Shown here in pieces: positions 1-7,816 of a DNA stretch of 15,962 nt. Under the pieces are notes generated by a model. It saw only the letters and a program-made list of their open reading frames with translations, ran no database searches and was not told the origin of the DNA. How positions within the stretch are numbered: position 1 is the first letter of the stretch; the number at the start of each line of letters is the position of its first letter. Source of the stretch: Chrysochromulina parva (taxonomy: Eukaryota > Haptophyta > Prymnesiales > Chrysochromulinaceae); contig PJAB01001251.1 of NCBI GenBank assembly GCA_002887195.1, forward strand, positions 1 to 15,962, read 5' to 3'. Made by a program: the position numbers and the translations under genes.

Positions 1-209
1 AAAGCCCTGGTGAGGCTGTGGTAGAGGAGGTGATCGCTGCCAGTGTCCTGGCCATTACCGGCGAGGCGCTGCCGCCAGCGCCGCTGCCAGAGGCCGACGC
101 TGCTGTAAGGCCACAAAGCCATGGTGAGGCTGTGGTAGAGGAGGTGATCGCTGCCAGTGTCCTGGCCATTACCGGCGAGGCGCTGCCGCCAGCGCCGCCG
201 CCAGAGGTG
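1..209 (+). repeat. 114-bp tandem duplication inside the left-edge gene
   Basis: Bases 1-95 and 115-209 match almost perfectly; the differences I see are c/a at 7 versus 121 and a t/c change near the end. The period is 114 bp (38 codons), so the frame is kept. More copies may lie left of the window. The near-identity at synonymous positions points to a recent duplication. Confidence 0.85.
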
Positions 210-452
210 CCACCAGGGCCAGCGACGGAGCCGGCGGTGCCGGAGATGGTGCCGGAGCCAGAAGCGGAGCCTGCAGCGGCGGGGCTAGCGGAGGCGGAGC
301 CAGTGGCGGAGCTAGTGGAGGCGGAGCCAGCAGCGGCGGAGATGGAGCCAGCAGCGGCGGAGATGGAGCCTGCAGCGGCGGGGATGGTGTCAGAGCCAGC
401 GGTGGAAACAGCAGCAACAGTGGCAGATGCACCTGCCGACAACGAGCCCTGA
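1..452 (+). CDS. 3' end of a repeat-rich acidic protein (5' truncated by window edge)
   Basis: The frame is open from base 3 and ends with TGA at 450-452; the true start lies left of the window, since the first possible start codon here is GTG. The visible part of about 149 residues begins with two copies of a 38-residue unit (114 bp period: 1-114 and 115 onward), nearly identical over the first 95 bp. Each contains an amphipathic segment EEVIAASVLAITGEALPPAP. The rest is Pro/Glu/Ala-rich with short repeats of the type EPAAAEM, so it is probably disordered and strongly acidic. No enzymatic domain is visible. The EV-I/L-AA helix pattern resembles the EVLAAAL repeats of the protein at 1659-2762, so the two might be distant paralogues; this is a weak inference from low-complexity sequence. 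The function is unknown. Confidence 0.6.
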   Translation, partial: SPGEAVVEEVIAASVLAITGEALPPAPLPEADAAVRPQSHGEAVVEEVIAASVLAITGEALPPAPPPEVPPGPATEPAVPEMVPEPEAEPAAAGLAEAEPVAELVEAEPAAAEMEPAAAEMEPAAAGMVSEPAVETAATVADAPADNEP

Positions 453-1658
453 GTGTGCAATCGGCATGTCCGAATTCGTCTGGCATCATACATCGTCACA
501 CGCGTCAGCGCCGCAGGCGCGAGGCGGACAAGAGCGTCAAAAGATAAGCATGAAGTTGTAAGGTCAATGGCAGCCGTGGCACGACCCCGTCCCGCTCGGC
601 CCCGCGCTGAGACCCCGCGACCACGCGCGAGTTCACGACTAAGACACGAGCACACGACACGACGACGGTGCCCGTCCGCGGTCGGGTCGCGGTCGGCGTC
701 GCACATCGCTGTGGGGGTGGGGGTTCAGGCTGCGTGCGGGTCCGTTCATAATTGTGGACGCTACACGCTTCTCGCTTGAGGCGAAAAATCTTAGAAAAAT
801 CAAAAAACGACGAAAATCCGTTAACCTCAAGAACATTCCGATGACTCATTGGAATTCCGGTTCGGCCGCGGTTCGGCCGCGGCGCCGCGCCGCGATCTTC
901 GCGCGTCCAAATACCAAAAACGGCAGGGCAAAATACAAAACGTTCATACTTCATTCGCATACACATTCATGCGTTCATCGTGTTTTAGCCGGAAACGCCA
1001 ACGATAGAAAAATATGCAAGAATAAAATGGTAAATTCCGCGGCAGGACCGCGGTGTCGGGATCTCGGGAACTGCGGAACTCAAAGAACTCCGACGTTGGA
1101 CGTACCAAGAACTCAGGAGTACTACGCTCGTCGGGCGACCACCGCACGTCGGCGATAACCCGGCGCGCCATATCGCACGCGTATGAAGGTATGTATACGC
1201 CGATACCGCGGCGTTTACGAGTGCGTGCACCTTTGGGCTTAAAATACTTAATTTAGTACGACCTCGGCGAGATAACGGCTCGCTGACGGCTCGCCAGAGC
1301 ACGTCGAGCACCTATGCACCGTTGTAGTAACCGAGCGACCGCCGCGCGCGGTGCCGGTGCAGCGTGCAGGGCACGACCGCGCACAGGCCCTCGACAGGCG
1401 CACATCACGCGGCCATCGCCCATGCAGGATCGCCAACACGTCACGCGGACATGGCCCATGCAACAGCTAAACTCCAACAGCTTGACCGCCCAACAGTGGT
1501 CACATCCGACATCCCGCAACGCGCCACAACCATGATCCCTTCTTCGCCGCACACCGCACCACCAGACCGCCACCGCCCCTCGGTGGCACACGCCGCACGG
1601 GCCGCAGCCGAGGCGAGCCGCGGCCGGCCGCATCCTGGGCGCATCGCCTGTCCTAGAC
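453..1658. other. 1.2 kb spacer between convergent genes, no supported gene
   Basis: No open frame here looks coding: the candidates on both strands are Arg/Pro/Ser-rich and overlap each other. Composition is patchy. A CpG-rich left part (about 560-720) is followed by an A-rich block at about 781-830 and further AT-richer sequence to about 1030. Small structures are an 11-bp tandem duplication (ttcggccgcgg at 861-871 and 872-882), an inverted CCGCGG pair at 1037-1042/1048-1053, and a short direct repeat acggctcgc at about 1275 and 1285. It presumably holds the 3' UTRs of both flanking genes. A non-coding RNA or a decayed repeat element cannot be excluded. Confidence 0.5.
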
Positions 1659-2762
1659 TCACTTGCCGCCAAAGCATACGGCCATCGCCTCGCATAAGCT
1701 GGGTTCTTTGACGCGAGCTTTGATGATCGGTGGAGCCACAGGCACCTTTCGCACCTTCACAGGCGGCGGCGCCTTGTACTCCGGTTCCTCCTCCATCACG
1801 AAGGTTGGCGTCTCCATGACCGAACGGGCCGGCGCCGAATTTTGCACCGTCTCCGTCTGCACATCCATCGCGGCGGGAGGAGCTGCTACCTTCTCCGGGC
1901 TCTCGCCAAGCGCCGCCGCGAGCACCTCCATCACGACGGGAGGTGCGGCCTTCTCCGAGCTCTCGGAAAGCGCCGCCGCGAGCACCTCAGTGGTAACCTC
2001 TGACGCCACCTGTCGGTACGTCGCCATGTCCGCCTCGCCCGTCGCCTCCGCAGCCTCCAGCGCTTCGCTGATCACTGCGGAAGCCTCGACTGGCGCGGGC
2101 GCGGGCGCTGGCGCAAGTGGCACAGCCGCGACTGGTGGCTCAGCCGCGACTGGTGGCTCAGGCGCGACTGGTGGCTCAGGCGCGACTGGCGGCTCGGGCG
2201 CGACTGGCGGCGGGGGGTGCGCCTCTGCAGCTGGTAGCGTGAATGTGAGGATAGTGCCAGGCTCGGCTCCCTCGGGAACCTCGAGGCGTACCGTGACGCC
2301 GCTGGGAGTCGTCGCCTGCAGCATGTCACCCGGCATCACACCCTCAGGTACTGTCATCTCAAAAAGATCATCCTCGACCTCTGGGGCCGGCTCCGGCGGC
2401 ATCCCATCGGATACCGTGCGATCAGGCATCGGCGAGCGTGGGGCGCTGCGCTCGCTGGTGGTGGGCGGAGCTGTAACGGGAGCGGGAGCTGCCACGGGAT
2501 CGCTGGATGTGAGTGCGCGAGCACCCTCCTTCTTCCCCTTCTTTGAAAAGGAGAGCGCCCTGAAGAATCTCGTGCCAGTGCGTGGCGTGGGCGGCGCGGC
2601 CTGTTCCAGCTTAATCTGCTTCTCAGGCTGCTCAGGTGCGGGTTCCGCGGCCGTTGGAGCTTCCGCCGCCGCCTTCGGCTTGCGCCGCATGGTCGTCTTG
2701 AAGCCAGAAAGCGTGCGCTGCACCGTCTGGAAGCCGGATAACGTTCGCTTCAGCTCCACCAT
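1659..2762 (-). CDS. Low-complexity protein with duplicated VPEGxxPG motif
   Basis: This is a 367-residue protein. I start it at the ATG at 2762, which has G at -3 and G at +4; the frame continues 25 codons upstream but without ATG. Two copies of RTLSGF (residues 6-11 and 16-21) sit in a basic N-terminus, and a third basic RALSFSKKGKK patch follows near residue 70. Residues about 133-178 form the only ordered-looking part: EMTVPEGVMPGDMLQ then RLEVPEGAEPGTILTF, a twice-repeated short beta-type motif that I associate with many unnamed algal and protist proteins. After it come five or so PPVAxE repeats (about 185-212), an Ala/Glu-rich helical region with two copies of EVLAAAL-x-ES-x-EK, and a Cys-containing end, CEAMAVCFGGK. 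No catalytic site is seen. It may be a scaffold or binding protein. It shares a divergent intergenic region with the EF-hand gene at 2993. Confidence 0.7.
   Translation of the reverse strand: MVELKRTLSGFQTVQRTLSGFKTTMRRKPKAAAEAPTAAEPAPEQPEKQIKLEQAAPPTPRTGTRFFRALSFSKKGKKEGARALTSSDPVAAPAPVTAPPTTSERSAPRSPMPDRTVSDGMPPEPAPEVEDDLFEMTVPEGVMPGDMLQATTPSGVTVRLEVPEGAEPGTILTFTLPAAEAHPPPPVAPEPPVAPEPPVAPEPPVAAEPPVAAVPLAPAPAPAPVEASAVISEALEAAEATGEADMATYRQVASEVTTEVLAAALSESSEKAAPPVVMEVLAAALGESPEKVAAPPAAMDVQTETVQNSAPARSVMETPTFVMEEEPEYKAPPPVKVRKVPVAPPIIKARVKEPSLCEAMAVCFGGK
1866..1990 (-). repeat. Two tandem ~63-bp units encoding EVLAAAL-type helices
   Basis: In the gene at 1659-2762, two adjacent units encode EVLAAALSESSEKAAPPVVM and EVLAAALGESPEKVAAPP. 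On the plus strand the shared block agcgccgccgcgagcacctc occurs twice, near 1909 and near 1969. The unit sizes keep the reading frame. Confidence 0.6.
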
Positions 2763-2992
2763 GACTACCCGCCGCCACGACGAAGAATCTCCGTAGCGAA
2801 TTCCGCGGGAGGCCTTCAATTGATTGCTGGGAATCAACTCTTTCGAACGTGACGAATTCGATTAGGGGTCACTGCGGGTTGGGGTGTTGTCCCTGTGAAT
2901 ATCGACGTCTTCTGCCGTACGCTCGCGCTTTCCCCGCTGCCCACCGGCCGGGAAAGGGCTCTTGGCGACCGCCGCTCGCCCTAAGGGTGCCG
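2763..2992. promoter_or_regulatory. Divergent intergenic region, likely bidirectional promoter
   Basis: These 230 bp separate two divergent ATGs, so both core promoters probably lie here. A perfect 6-bp inverted repeat with a 6-bp loop (TTGATT at 2820-2825, AATCAA at 2832-2837) and an 8-bp palindrome cgaattcg (2853-2860) are in the middle. I see no convincing TATA box. The assignment rests on gene arrangement and not on a recognised motif. Confidence 0.4.
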
Positions 2993-3479
2993 ATGGAAAA
3001 AAGCAACATGGCTGGCGCCCTGGACAGGCTTGGGACGATAGATTCGGCGCTTAAGCGCAAGCAGACAGCGCTGCGCGTACTCAAGCAACGCATCGACACG
3101 CGCCATGGTAGCCGACCAATCCCAGCAGAAGATGCTGCCCGGATTGCCATCCTGCAGCGCGAGGTGGCCTCGCTGGAGCGCTCGCGCAATGCGGAACTGC
3201 TCAGTCTCACCTCGCCCAGCGTGCGCCAGCAGCGCCTCGAGAAGCTCGATCGCGAAGTCAACTGGACATCGCGAAGTCAGTCCAGAGCGGAGGACCAGAC
3301 TGCGCCACCGGCCCCTCCCGAGGCCTCCGGCGCATCAGTCGCAGAGTTGCGGCGCCGCGCCGAGTCGGGGCTGACGTCTTCAGGCTCACTCGCGCCGGCA
3401 CCCGCACCACCGCATGTGCCGCAGACGCCACAGACGCAAGAGCGCCGGCCTCCATGGAAGACAGGTGCAAAGCCAACGT

Positions 3480-3510
<31 letters not shown>

Positions 3511-5410
3511 GCCGCCTCCGCCCAACGGTGAGCAGCACGAGCGCGAGAGCGCGGCCAACGAGGTGTGGCTCGCGTACAAGGAGGCGCAGCGGCTGCGTGA
3601 CGAGGAGCTGCGCGTGAGCATGCGCGGGTCTTGGCGCATGCATTCAGGCGAGCTCGAGAATCTCAAGCAGCACGCGGCGCCCAAGGTGGAGACGGGTCGC
3701 GAGCGCCGCCGCCACTCGCTCAGCTCGGCCGACAGCGCGGCTGGCGGCGCCTCCACATACCGCATCGATGGCGAGGGAACGCCTGGCCTTGCGAACGGGT
3801 GCGCGTCACATGCAAAAGCCGAGCCCACGCCTCCGTCAGGCCTCCTTCGAATGACGGCCGCCGAGGCCCTGGCGGAAGCGGAGGCGGAGGTGAAGGCAGC
3901 GGAGCTCAACGAGAAGGAGCAGCGTCGACGTGACCAGCGCGTGGCGAGCGAGGAGGTACGCCAGATGCGCGAGAGGGAGTGGGCTCTCCGCGCAGCGGAG
4001 CTCAAGAAGCTCAAGCAGTCGTCGACCAAGCGTATCGACGACAAGCACTCCGCCCAGCTACTGAAGGCCATCGAGGCGCGCCCGATGGCCTTGATCAAGC
4101 AGGCCATCGAGGCACGCCAGATGAGTCGCTCCGCCTCGTACTCGAACGCGTCGACGCCACGAAGCGCAGCCGGAGCCGTCCGCGCCCATGCGCACGGCGA
4201 CGCCGGCTCTGCAGACGCCGCTAGCAGAGCGGCACCAGTGGCGGCTACTCTGGCGCCGGGCGAGCTGTGGCCAGGGTATGCATCGGGGCTGCCATACGAT
4301 CCGGAAGCGATCGCGCGGCTGCATGCGTACGACCTGAGCCACGGCCGCTCGGCGACGGTGACGGGGGCGAAGGCGGCGGCGGTGGTCGCTAGCGCTGCTG
4401 CCGCCGCGCTCGCCACAAAACTTGTCACGGCACAGGCCGAAAGGGACGAGGCGCGCGCGGCGCTGCGTGCTGCGTGCGCCGGCGCTGCTGCCGCTGCCGC
4501 TGCCGCCGCCGGCTACTCCGCGCCGGCTACTCCTGGTGGCCCGGGCGGAGCCGCTCCTGTTCACACCAAGAGCGCTCCTGTTCACACCCAGAGCGCTCCT
4601 GTTCACACCCAGAGCGCTCCTGCTCACACCCAGAGCGCTTCTGTTCACACCCAGAGCGCTCCTGTTCACACCCAGAGCGCTCCTGTTCACGACCCACACT
4701 TCGACTCCTGCGCCAGCTCCACCTCCAGGACCGGCGGGTGGCGGGTACGCGACGGGACTGGCGGTGGCTGCAGAAGTGGTGGGCCGCTCGGGGCTTCCTG
4801 TGACGAGGCGATCCTATATCCTGGCAGCTACGCCGCCTCGAATGGCGGCTGGGTGGGCCAGCCGCCTCGCGCGTGCACGGCCTTGCCCTCGCCTGGGACT
4901 TCCGGATCCTCGGCCTGCGCCCAGCGCGCCCATGCCAAGTACTCGACCCCGAGCCAGTCGCCCAAGCCGCTGGAGCTTACACCCGCGCAGAAGGCGAGCG
5001 TTGCTGGTATCATCGGCCAGCTCAAGATGGTGTTTGCCAAGAACCTGAGCCGCATAAGTGACACGTTCCGCGAGTTTGACAAGGACCAGTCGGGCAAGAT
5101 TGACAAGCGCGAGTTCCGGCTCGCGCTGCAGAAGCTCGGCGTCGTCGCCCACAAGTCCGATTACGACCTCACGTTTGACTCGCTCGACAACGATCGCTCC
5201 GGCACGATCGAGTACGAGGAGCTCAACGAGCATCTCCGGCGGCGCGTCGGCGACCCCTCGCATAGAAGCGCCATCGACGTCGGAGGGGCGGTCGCAGGAA
5301 CGAGCAGTGTGGCATCTCTCCTCACCCCGGCCACTGGTTCGGCCACCCCCCCACGCTGTTACTCGTGTTCAGCCTCATCAAGCCGTGGCACGGCCCAGGC
5401 GTGGAAGTGA
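2993..5410 (+). CDS. Coiled-coil protein with C-terminal EF-hand pair
   Basis: This is an 805-residue protein. The first in-frame ATG is at 2993; a second, at 3008, has a better context (A at -3, G at +4) and could be the real start. Residues 1-92 are helical and charged. A polyproline run (about 163-177) follows, then two Arg/Glu-rich helical regions (about 181-245 and 287-383), an Ala-rich helix (about 459-502) and a heptad-like APVHTQS repeat (521-569). Near the end are two EF-hand loops: D696-K-D-Q-S-G-K-I-D-K-R-E707 and D732-N-D-R-S-G-T-I-E-Y-E-E743. Both have the expected acidic or oxygen-bearing residues at loop positions 1, 3, 5, 9 and 12 and the Gly at position 6, so both should bind Ca2+. 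The protein is probably a Ca2+-responsive scaffold or cytoskeletal/flagellar component; the partner is unknown. The frame is open 48 codons upstream of the ATG. Confidence 0.8.
3479..3523 (+). repeat. CCG-trinucleotide run encoding polyproline
   Basis: A run of ccg/cct codons within the EF-hand gene gives about a dozen consecutive prolines, a possible profilin or SH3/WW-type ligand. It is a slippage-prone microsatellite, so length may vary between strains. Confidence 0.8.
4553..4699 (+). repeat. 21-bp tandem repeat encoding APVHTQS
   Basis: Six full 21-bp units (consensus gctcctgttcacacccagag followed by c) run from 4553 to 4678, with a degenerate seventh to 4699. They encode APVHTKS, APVHTQS (twice), APAHTQS, ASVHTQS, APVHTQS and APVHDPH. 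The period keeps the frame. The minisatellite probably varies in copy number. Confidence 0.9.
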
Positions 5411-6601
5411 GAGAACCCGCTGCCGACTCAGACCTCGCGATGCCCGAATCACATGACGTATGTAAGACGGAGATTTGACGGGGTTTCTCGCGGGGCCGAC
5501 TCGATGACCTCAAGATCCTCGATGCTCAATCGTGGAAAGAATCCAGACGTTCCTATAGGGAAACCGCCAGACGTTCAGTTTCGTTCCGGGATTCCCGGGA
5601 CACGTGTCGTGTGCCAGACATCCCAATCAGCAGGTTCAGACGGACCACGCCGCGGGCGTCTAGTAAGTAATAGGACGTCTTTTATGTCTGTGTCCGGGGA
5701 AGGCTACGGCGGCTGTTAGTACCGGCGCGTTTATCTCTACAGTCGAGTTCATGTGAAAGTCCGGGATCGACGGGGGGGGGGCGCGGGTCGACGCGCGGGC
5801 ACGCGGGCTGGCGCGTGCGGCGGGTGATTTGCGCTGATTTTCGCGATTCGGCGGTCCGCTCCCCGCGCCCGTTTCTTACTATTAATGTATTAGAACCGGC
5901 TTCGCGCATCGCGGCGCGGGGCCTTCCGCTCCGAATCAATAACCTGTCCCCGGTCGGTACCCCGACGTACCGGATGTGGTCTGGCGCGTGGCGGGCGGTC
6001 GTCGGTCGACTCGCGCGAGTCGCGACGACCGGACGGGGACGCGACGCCGCTCTCGCGCGCTCCGGGGGCCGCTTCGCGATCCCGCTACACGCTCCAGCAC
6101 TCTGACTCTGCACTCTCCGGGAGGTCGGAGGTATCGTCTATCGACGGGGGGGGCGGCCAGGGCCGCGGACCGACAGGCGGGGGCGCTCGACAGTCTCGTC
6201 GTCTCGTCCCACCGCACCGTCGTCCCGCGCCCGGCGCCATGCCCGGCGCGCGCAGCTGCCGCGCACCGCGCCGCCGCGGGGCGCCGGGCCCGGCGGCCGG
6301 GCCCCGGAGGCGGAGCCCGGAATGTGCGGAGATGTCAAGACTATCGTCAAGTCCTGCTAGCCAATCAACAAACGACCGGTGACACACCGGCCACGTTTTA
6401 GCACAGCTCTCCACAATCATACTCGCCGCCCAGAACAGCCCCGTGAATGTCGAGAGTGACCGCCTCGCGCACACGACACCGCTCACCGGACACCCGGCCG
6501 AGGGGGTCGCATACCGTTCCACACACATGCGCATGCGATATGGCCAGCCCCGACCGCAGGTCAGAGTTGCCATCGATGCCGCCTGCTGCCTAATGCGTAC
6601 C
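5411..6601. other. 1.2 kb CpG-rich spacer between convergent genes, no supported gene
   Basis: No open frame here looks coding. The left third is of mixed composition and has a direct repeat ccagacgttc (5543-5552, 5567-5576) and a 10-bp palindrome gacacgtgtc with a CACGTG core (5599-5608). From about 5765 the sequence is extremely CpG-rich. It has a 10-base G run (5772-5781), an 8-base G run (6146-6153), a 16-bp perfect palindrome CGACTCGCGCGAGTCG (6007-6022), and a highly self-complementary GC block near 6275-6307. A short AT island lies at about 5875-5895. It should contain the 3' ends of both neighbours; anything else in it is unidentified. Confidence 0.5.
6007..6022. repeat. 16-bp perfect palindrome
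   Basis: CGACTCGCGCGAGTCG is its own reverse complement. It lies in the CpG-rich spacer between two gene 3' ends. The function is unknown, and palindromes are not rare in sequence of this composition. Confidence 0.6.
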
Positions 6602-7549
6602 TCAAAGCAACGGGTTGTTCAGCGGATCGAAGCCGTCGTCGCCCGCTGTGGGTGGCGCAGACGGCGGAGTCGCACGCTTCGATGGTGGCGGCGGCGGCGA
6701 TGACGGTGGTCGAGGCGGAGGAGCGGCGGCAGCTGGTGGCGCCGGTGGCGGCGTTGGCGGTGGCCGTAGCGGCGGACGTGACGGCGGCGACGGTGCAGCA
6801 GGCCGCGGCGCAGCTTTCGTAGCTGCAGGCGGTGGCGGCGCCTCCTCAGTGTCCTTGAGCGTCACTGTAATCTTCTCAATCTCGTAGTCGAAGTCCTGGT
6901 CGTTTTTGAGCGCCTCAACGGTGCGCGGATCGGAGAGGTCGGTCATGTCGAAGAAGGCCTCCCTTGGTGCCTTGCACTTTTCGTTCGGGCAGACGAAATT
7001 GTCCGGAAAGAACTTGCCATCACGGCCACGCGCGGGGAATATCGTGTAGCCACACCGCTCGCAGCAGAACTCGTGCAGTTCGGCTTCCTCCGCGGCCGAG
7101 CGTGCAATGTGCTTGTAATTCGCCTCCTCGCCCAGCACCGCCCGAAGGTTGCCTTGAGCCGCGAGCTTAACGATCTTGATCGTTAAGAGGCAAAGCATGA
7201 GCCCTGCCCAGAAGAAGGTGGTTGACATGTCATGGCTGAAAGTGAGCTCGGTGCCACCGATGCTGACCGTTCGAATGCCTTTCTTCTTCTGCTTCTTCTG
7301 CGTCTGCTCCACTGTGCGCGCCGCGAGCAGCTCGTTGGTGCCGCTTGGCACGGAGATACGCAAAGTCCGCCGCGCTGGTGGTGACGAGCCGTCCTCCGCA
7401 GACGCGCGTACAACCGCAGCACGCACACCGATCACCGGACGCGCGGCCACCGCGCCAGCACGAAGCGATATCCGCGTCTCGAGCCGAAGAGCGGCGATCT
7501 GTAATACGGGCATCGTGAGCAACACAAGATGCAAGACGCCATGGCCCAT
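6602..7549 (-). CDS. Plastid-targeted rubredoxin-like membrane protein
   Basis: This is a 315-residue protein starting at the ATG at 7549 (G at -3, G at +4). Residues 1-20 are hydrophobic, like an ER signal peptide. They are followed to about residue 55 by a stretch poor in acidic residues and rich in Arg, Ala, Val and Ser, like a transit peptide; together they suggest import into a complex plastid. A membrane-spanning segment lies at about 109-128. The rubredoxin-like iron site follows: C163-E-R-C166-G-Y-T-I-F-P then C187-P-N-E-K-C192 and a PREAFFD tail. The second knuckle is CX4C where classical rubredoxins have CX2C. An acidic stretch comes next, then a very Pro-rich tail (about 240-300) ending in GDDGFDPLNNPLL. 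Rubredoxin-like plastid proteins in plants and algae are linked to photosystem assembly and redox protection, so a thylakoid redox role is inferred. The order signal, TM, rubredoxin-like domain, Pro tail is seen directly; the metal and partner are not. Confidence 0.8.
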   Translation of the reverse strand: MGHGVLHLVLLTMPVLQIAALRLETRISLRAGAVAARPVIGVRAAVVRASAEDGSSPPARRTLRISVPSGTNELLAARTVEQTQKKQKKKGIRTVSIGGTELTFSHDMSTTFFWAGLMLCLLTIKIVKLAAQGNLRAVLGEEANYKHIARSAAEEAELHEFCCERCGYTIFPARGRDGKFFPDNFVCPNEKCKAPREAFFDMTDLSDPRTVEALKNDQDFDYEIEKITVTLKDTEEAPPPPAATKAAPRPAAPSPPSRPPLRPPPTPPPAPPAAAAPPPRPPSSPPPPPSKRATPPSAPPTAGDDGFDPLNNPLL

Positions 7550-7677
7550 TGCTGCCGTCTCGCGACCGACACGCGTGACGTCTGACGAGACTGGAAGTCG
7601 ACGAGACAGAACGATCACGCAGCGAGATTCACGCGGTGACTGTGCGGCGTCGTCGGGGGACACGGAGGAGCAATATA

Positions 7678-7803
7678 CTATCGCTCGTATGAACTCGCCA
7701 ACTCGTAGACAATGTTTTCGAACAATACCTGATGGAATACATCGCCGTCTCTCCGCCCGATCTCATGCGCTTCCTGCACCTCATTGCTCATACGCAGCTC
7801 CAT
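7678..7803 (-). CDS. Possible 41-aa small ORF or uORF upstream of the rubredoxin-like gene
   Basis: An ATG at 7803 opens a 41-codon frame ending with TAG at 7678-7680. It encodes a charged, helix-friendly peptide (MELRMSNEVQEAHEIGRRDG, later VLFENIVYELASSYER) that looks less like random GC-rich sequence than its surroundings. It lies between the stop of the 203-aa gene (7817) and the ATG at 7549. It could be a uORF in the 5' leader of the rubredoxin-like gene, a spliced 3' exon of the upstream gene, or chance. Confidence 0.2.
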   Translation of the reverse strand: MELRMSNEVQEAHEIGRRDGDVFHQVLFENIVYELASSYER

Positions 7804-7816
7804 GACCCAGCTCTCA

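Noticed and set aside
505..966. 153-codon minus-strand open frame in the first spacer
   Set aside because: Its start codon context is poor, its composition is Arg/Pro/Thr-rich in the CpG part, and no domain is seen. It could be part of a dispersed repeat, but nothing in the sequence shows it is coding.
1663..2796. Long plus-strand open frame (Gly/Ser/Thr/Ala-rich) opposite the gene at 1659-2762
   Set aside because: It is the complementary shadow of the Pro/Ala/Glu-rich minus-strand gene. The minus frame has repeated motifs, a good ATG context and a sensible stop.
3277..4428. Long minus-strand open frame opposite the EF-hand gene
   Set aside because: It is rich in Ser/Arg/Ala with a poly-Gly run that mirrors the polyproline on the plus strand. 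The plus strand carries two canonical EF-hands in frame.
4553..4699. CRISPR-like regular repeats
   Set aside because: The 21-bp units are directly adjacent without unique spacers, and lie in frame inside a coding region.
6443..6703. Plus-strand open frame overlapping the 3' end of the rubredoxin-like gene
   Set aside because: Arg-rich composition typical of a shadow frame; the minus-strand gene explains the conserved part.
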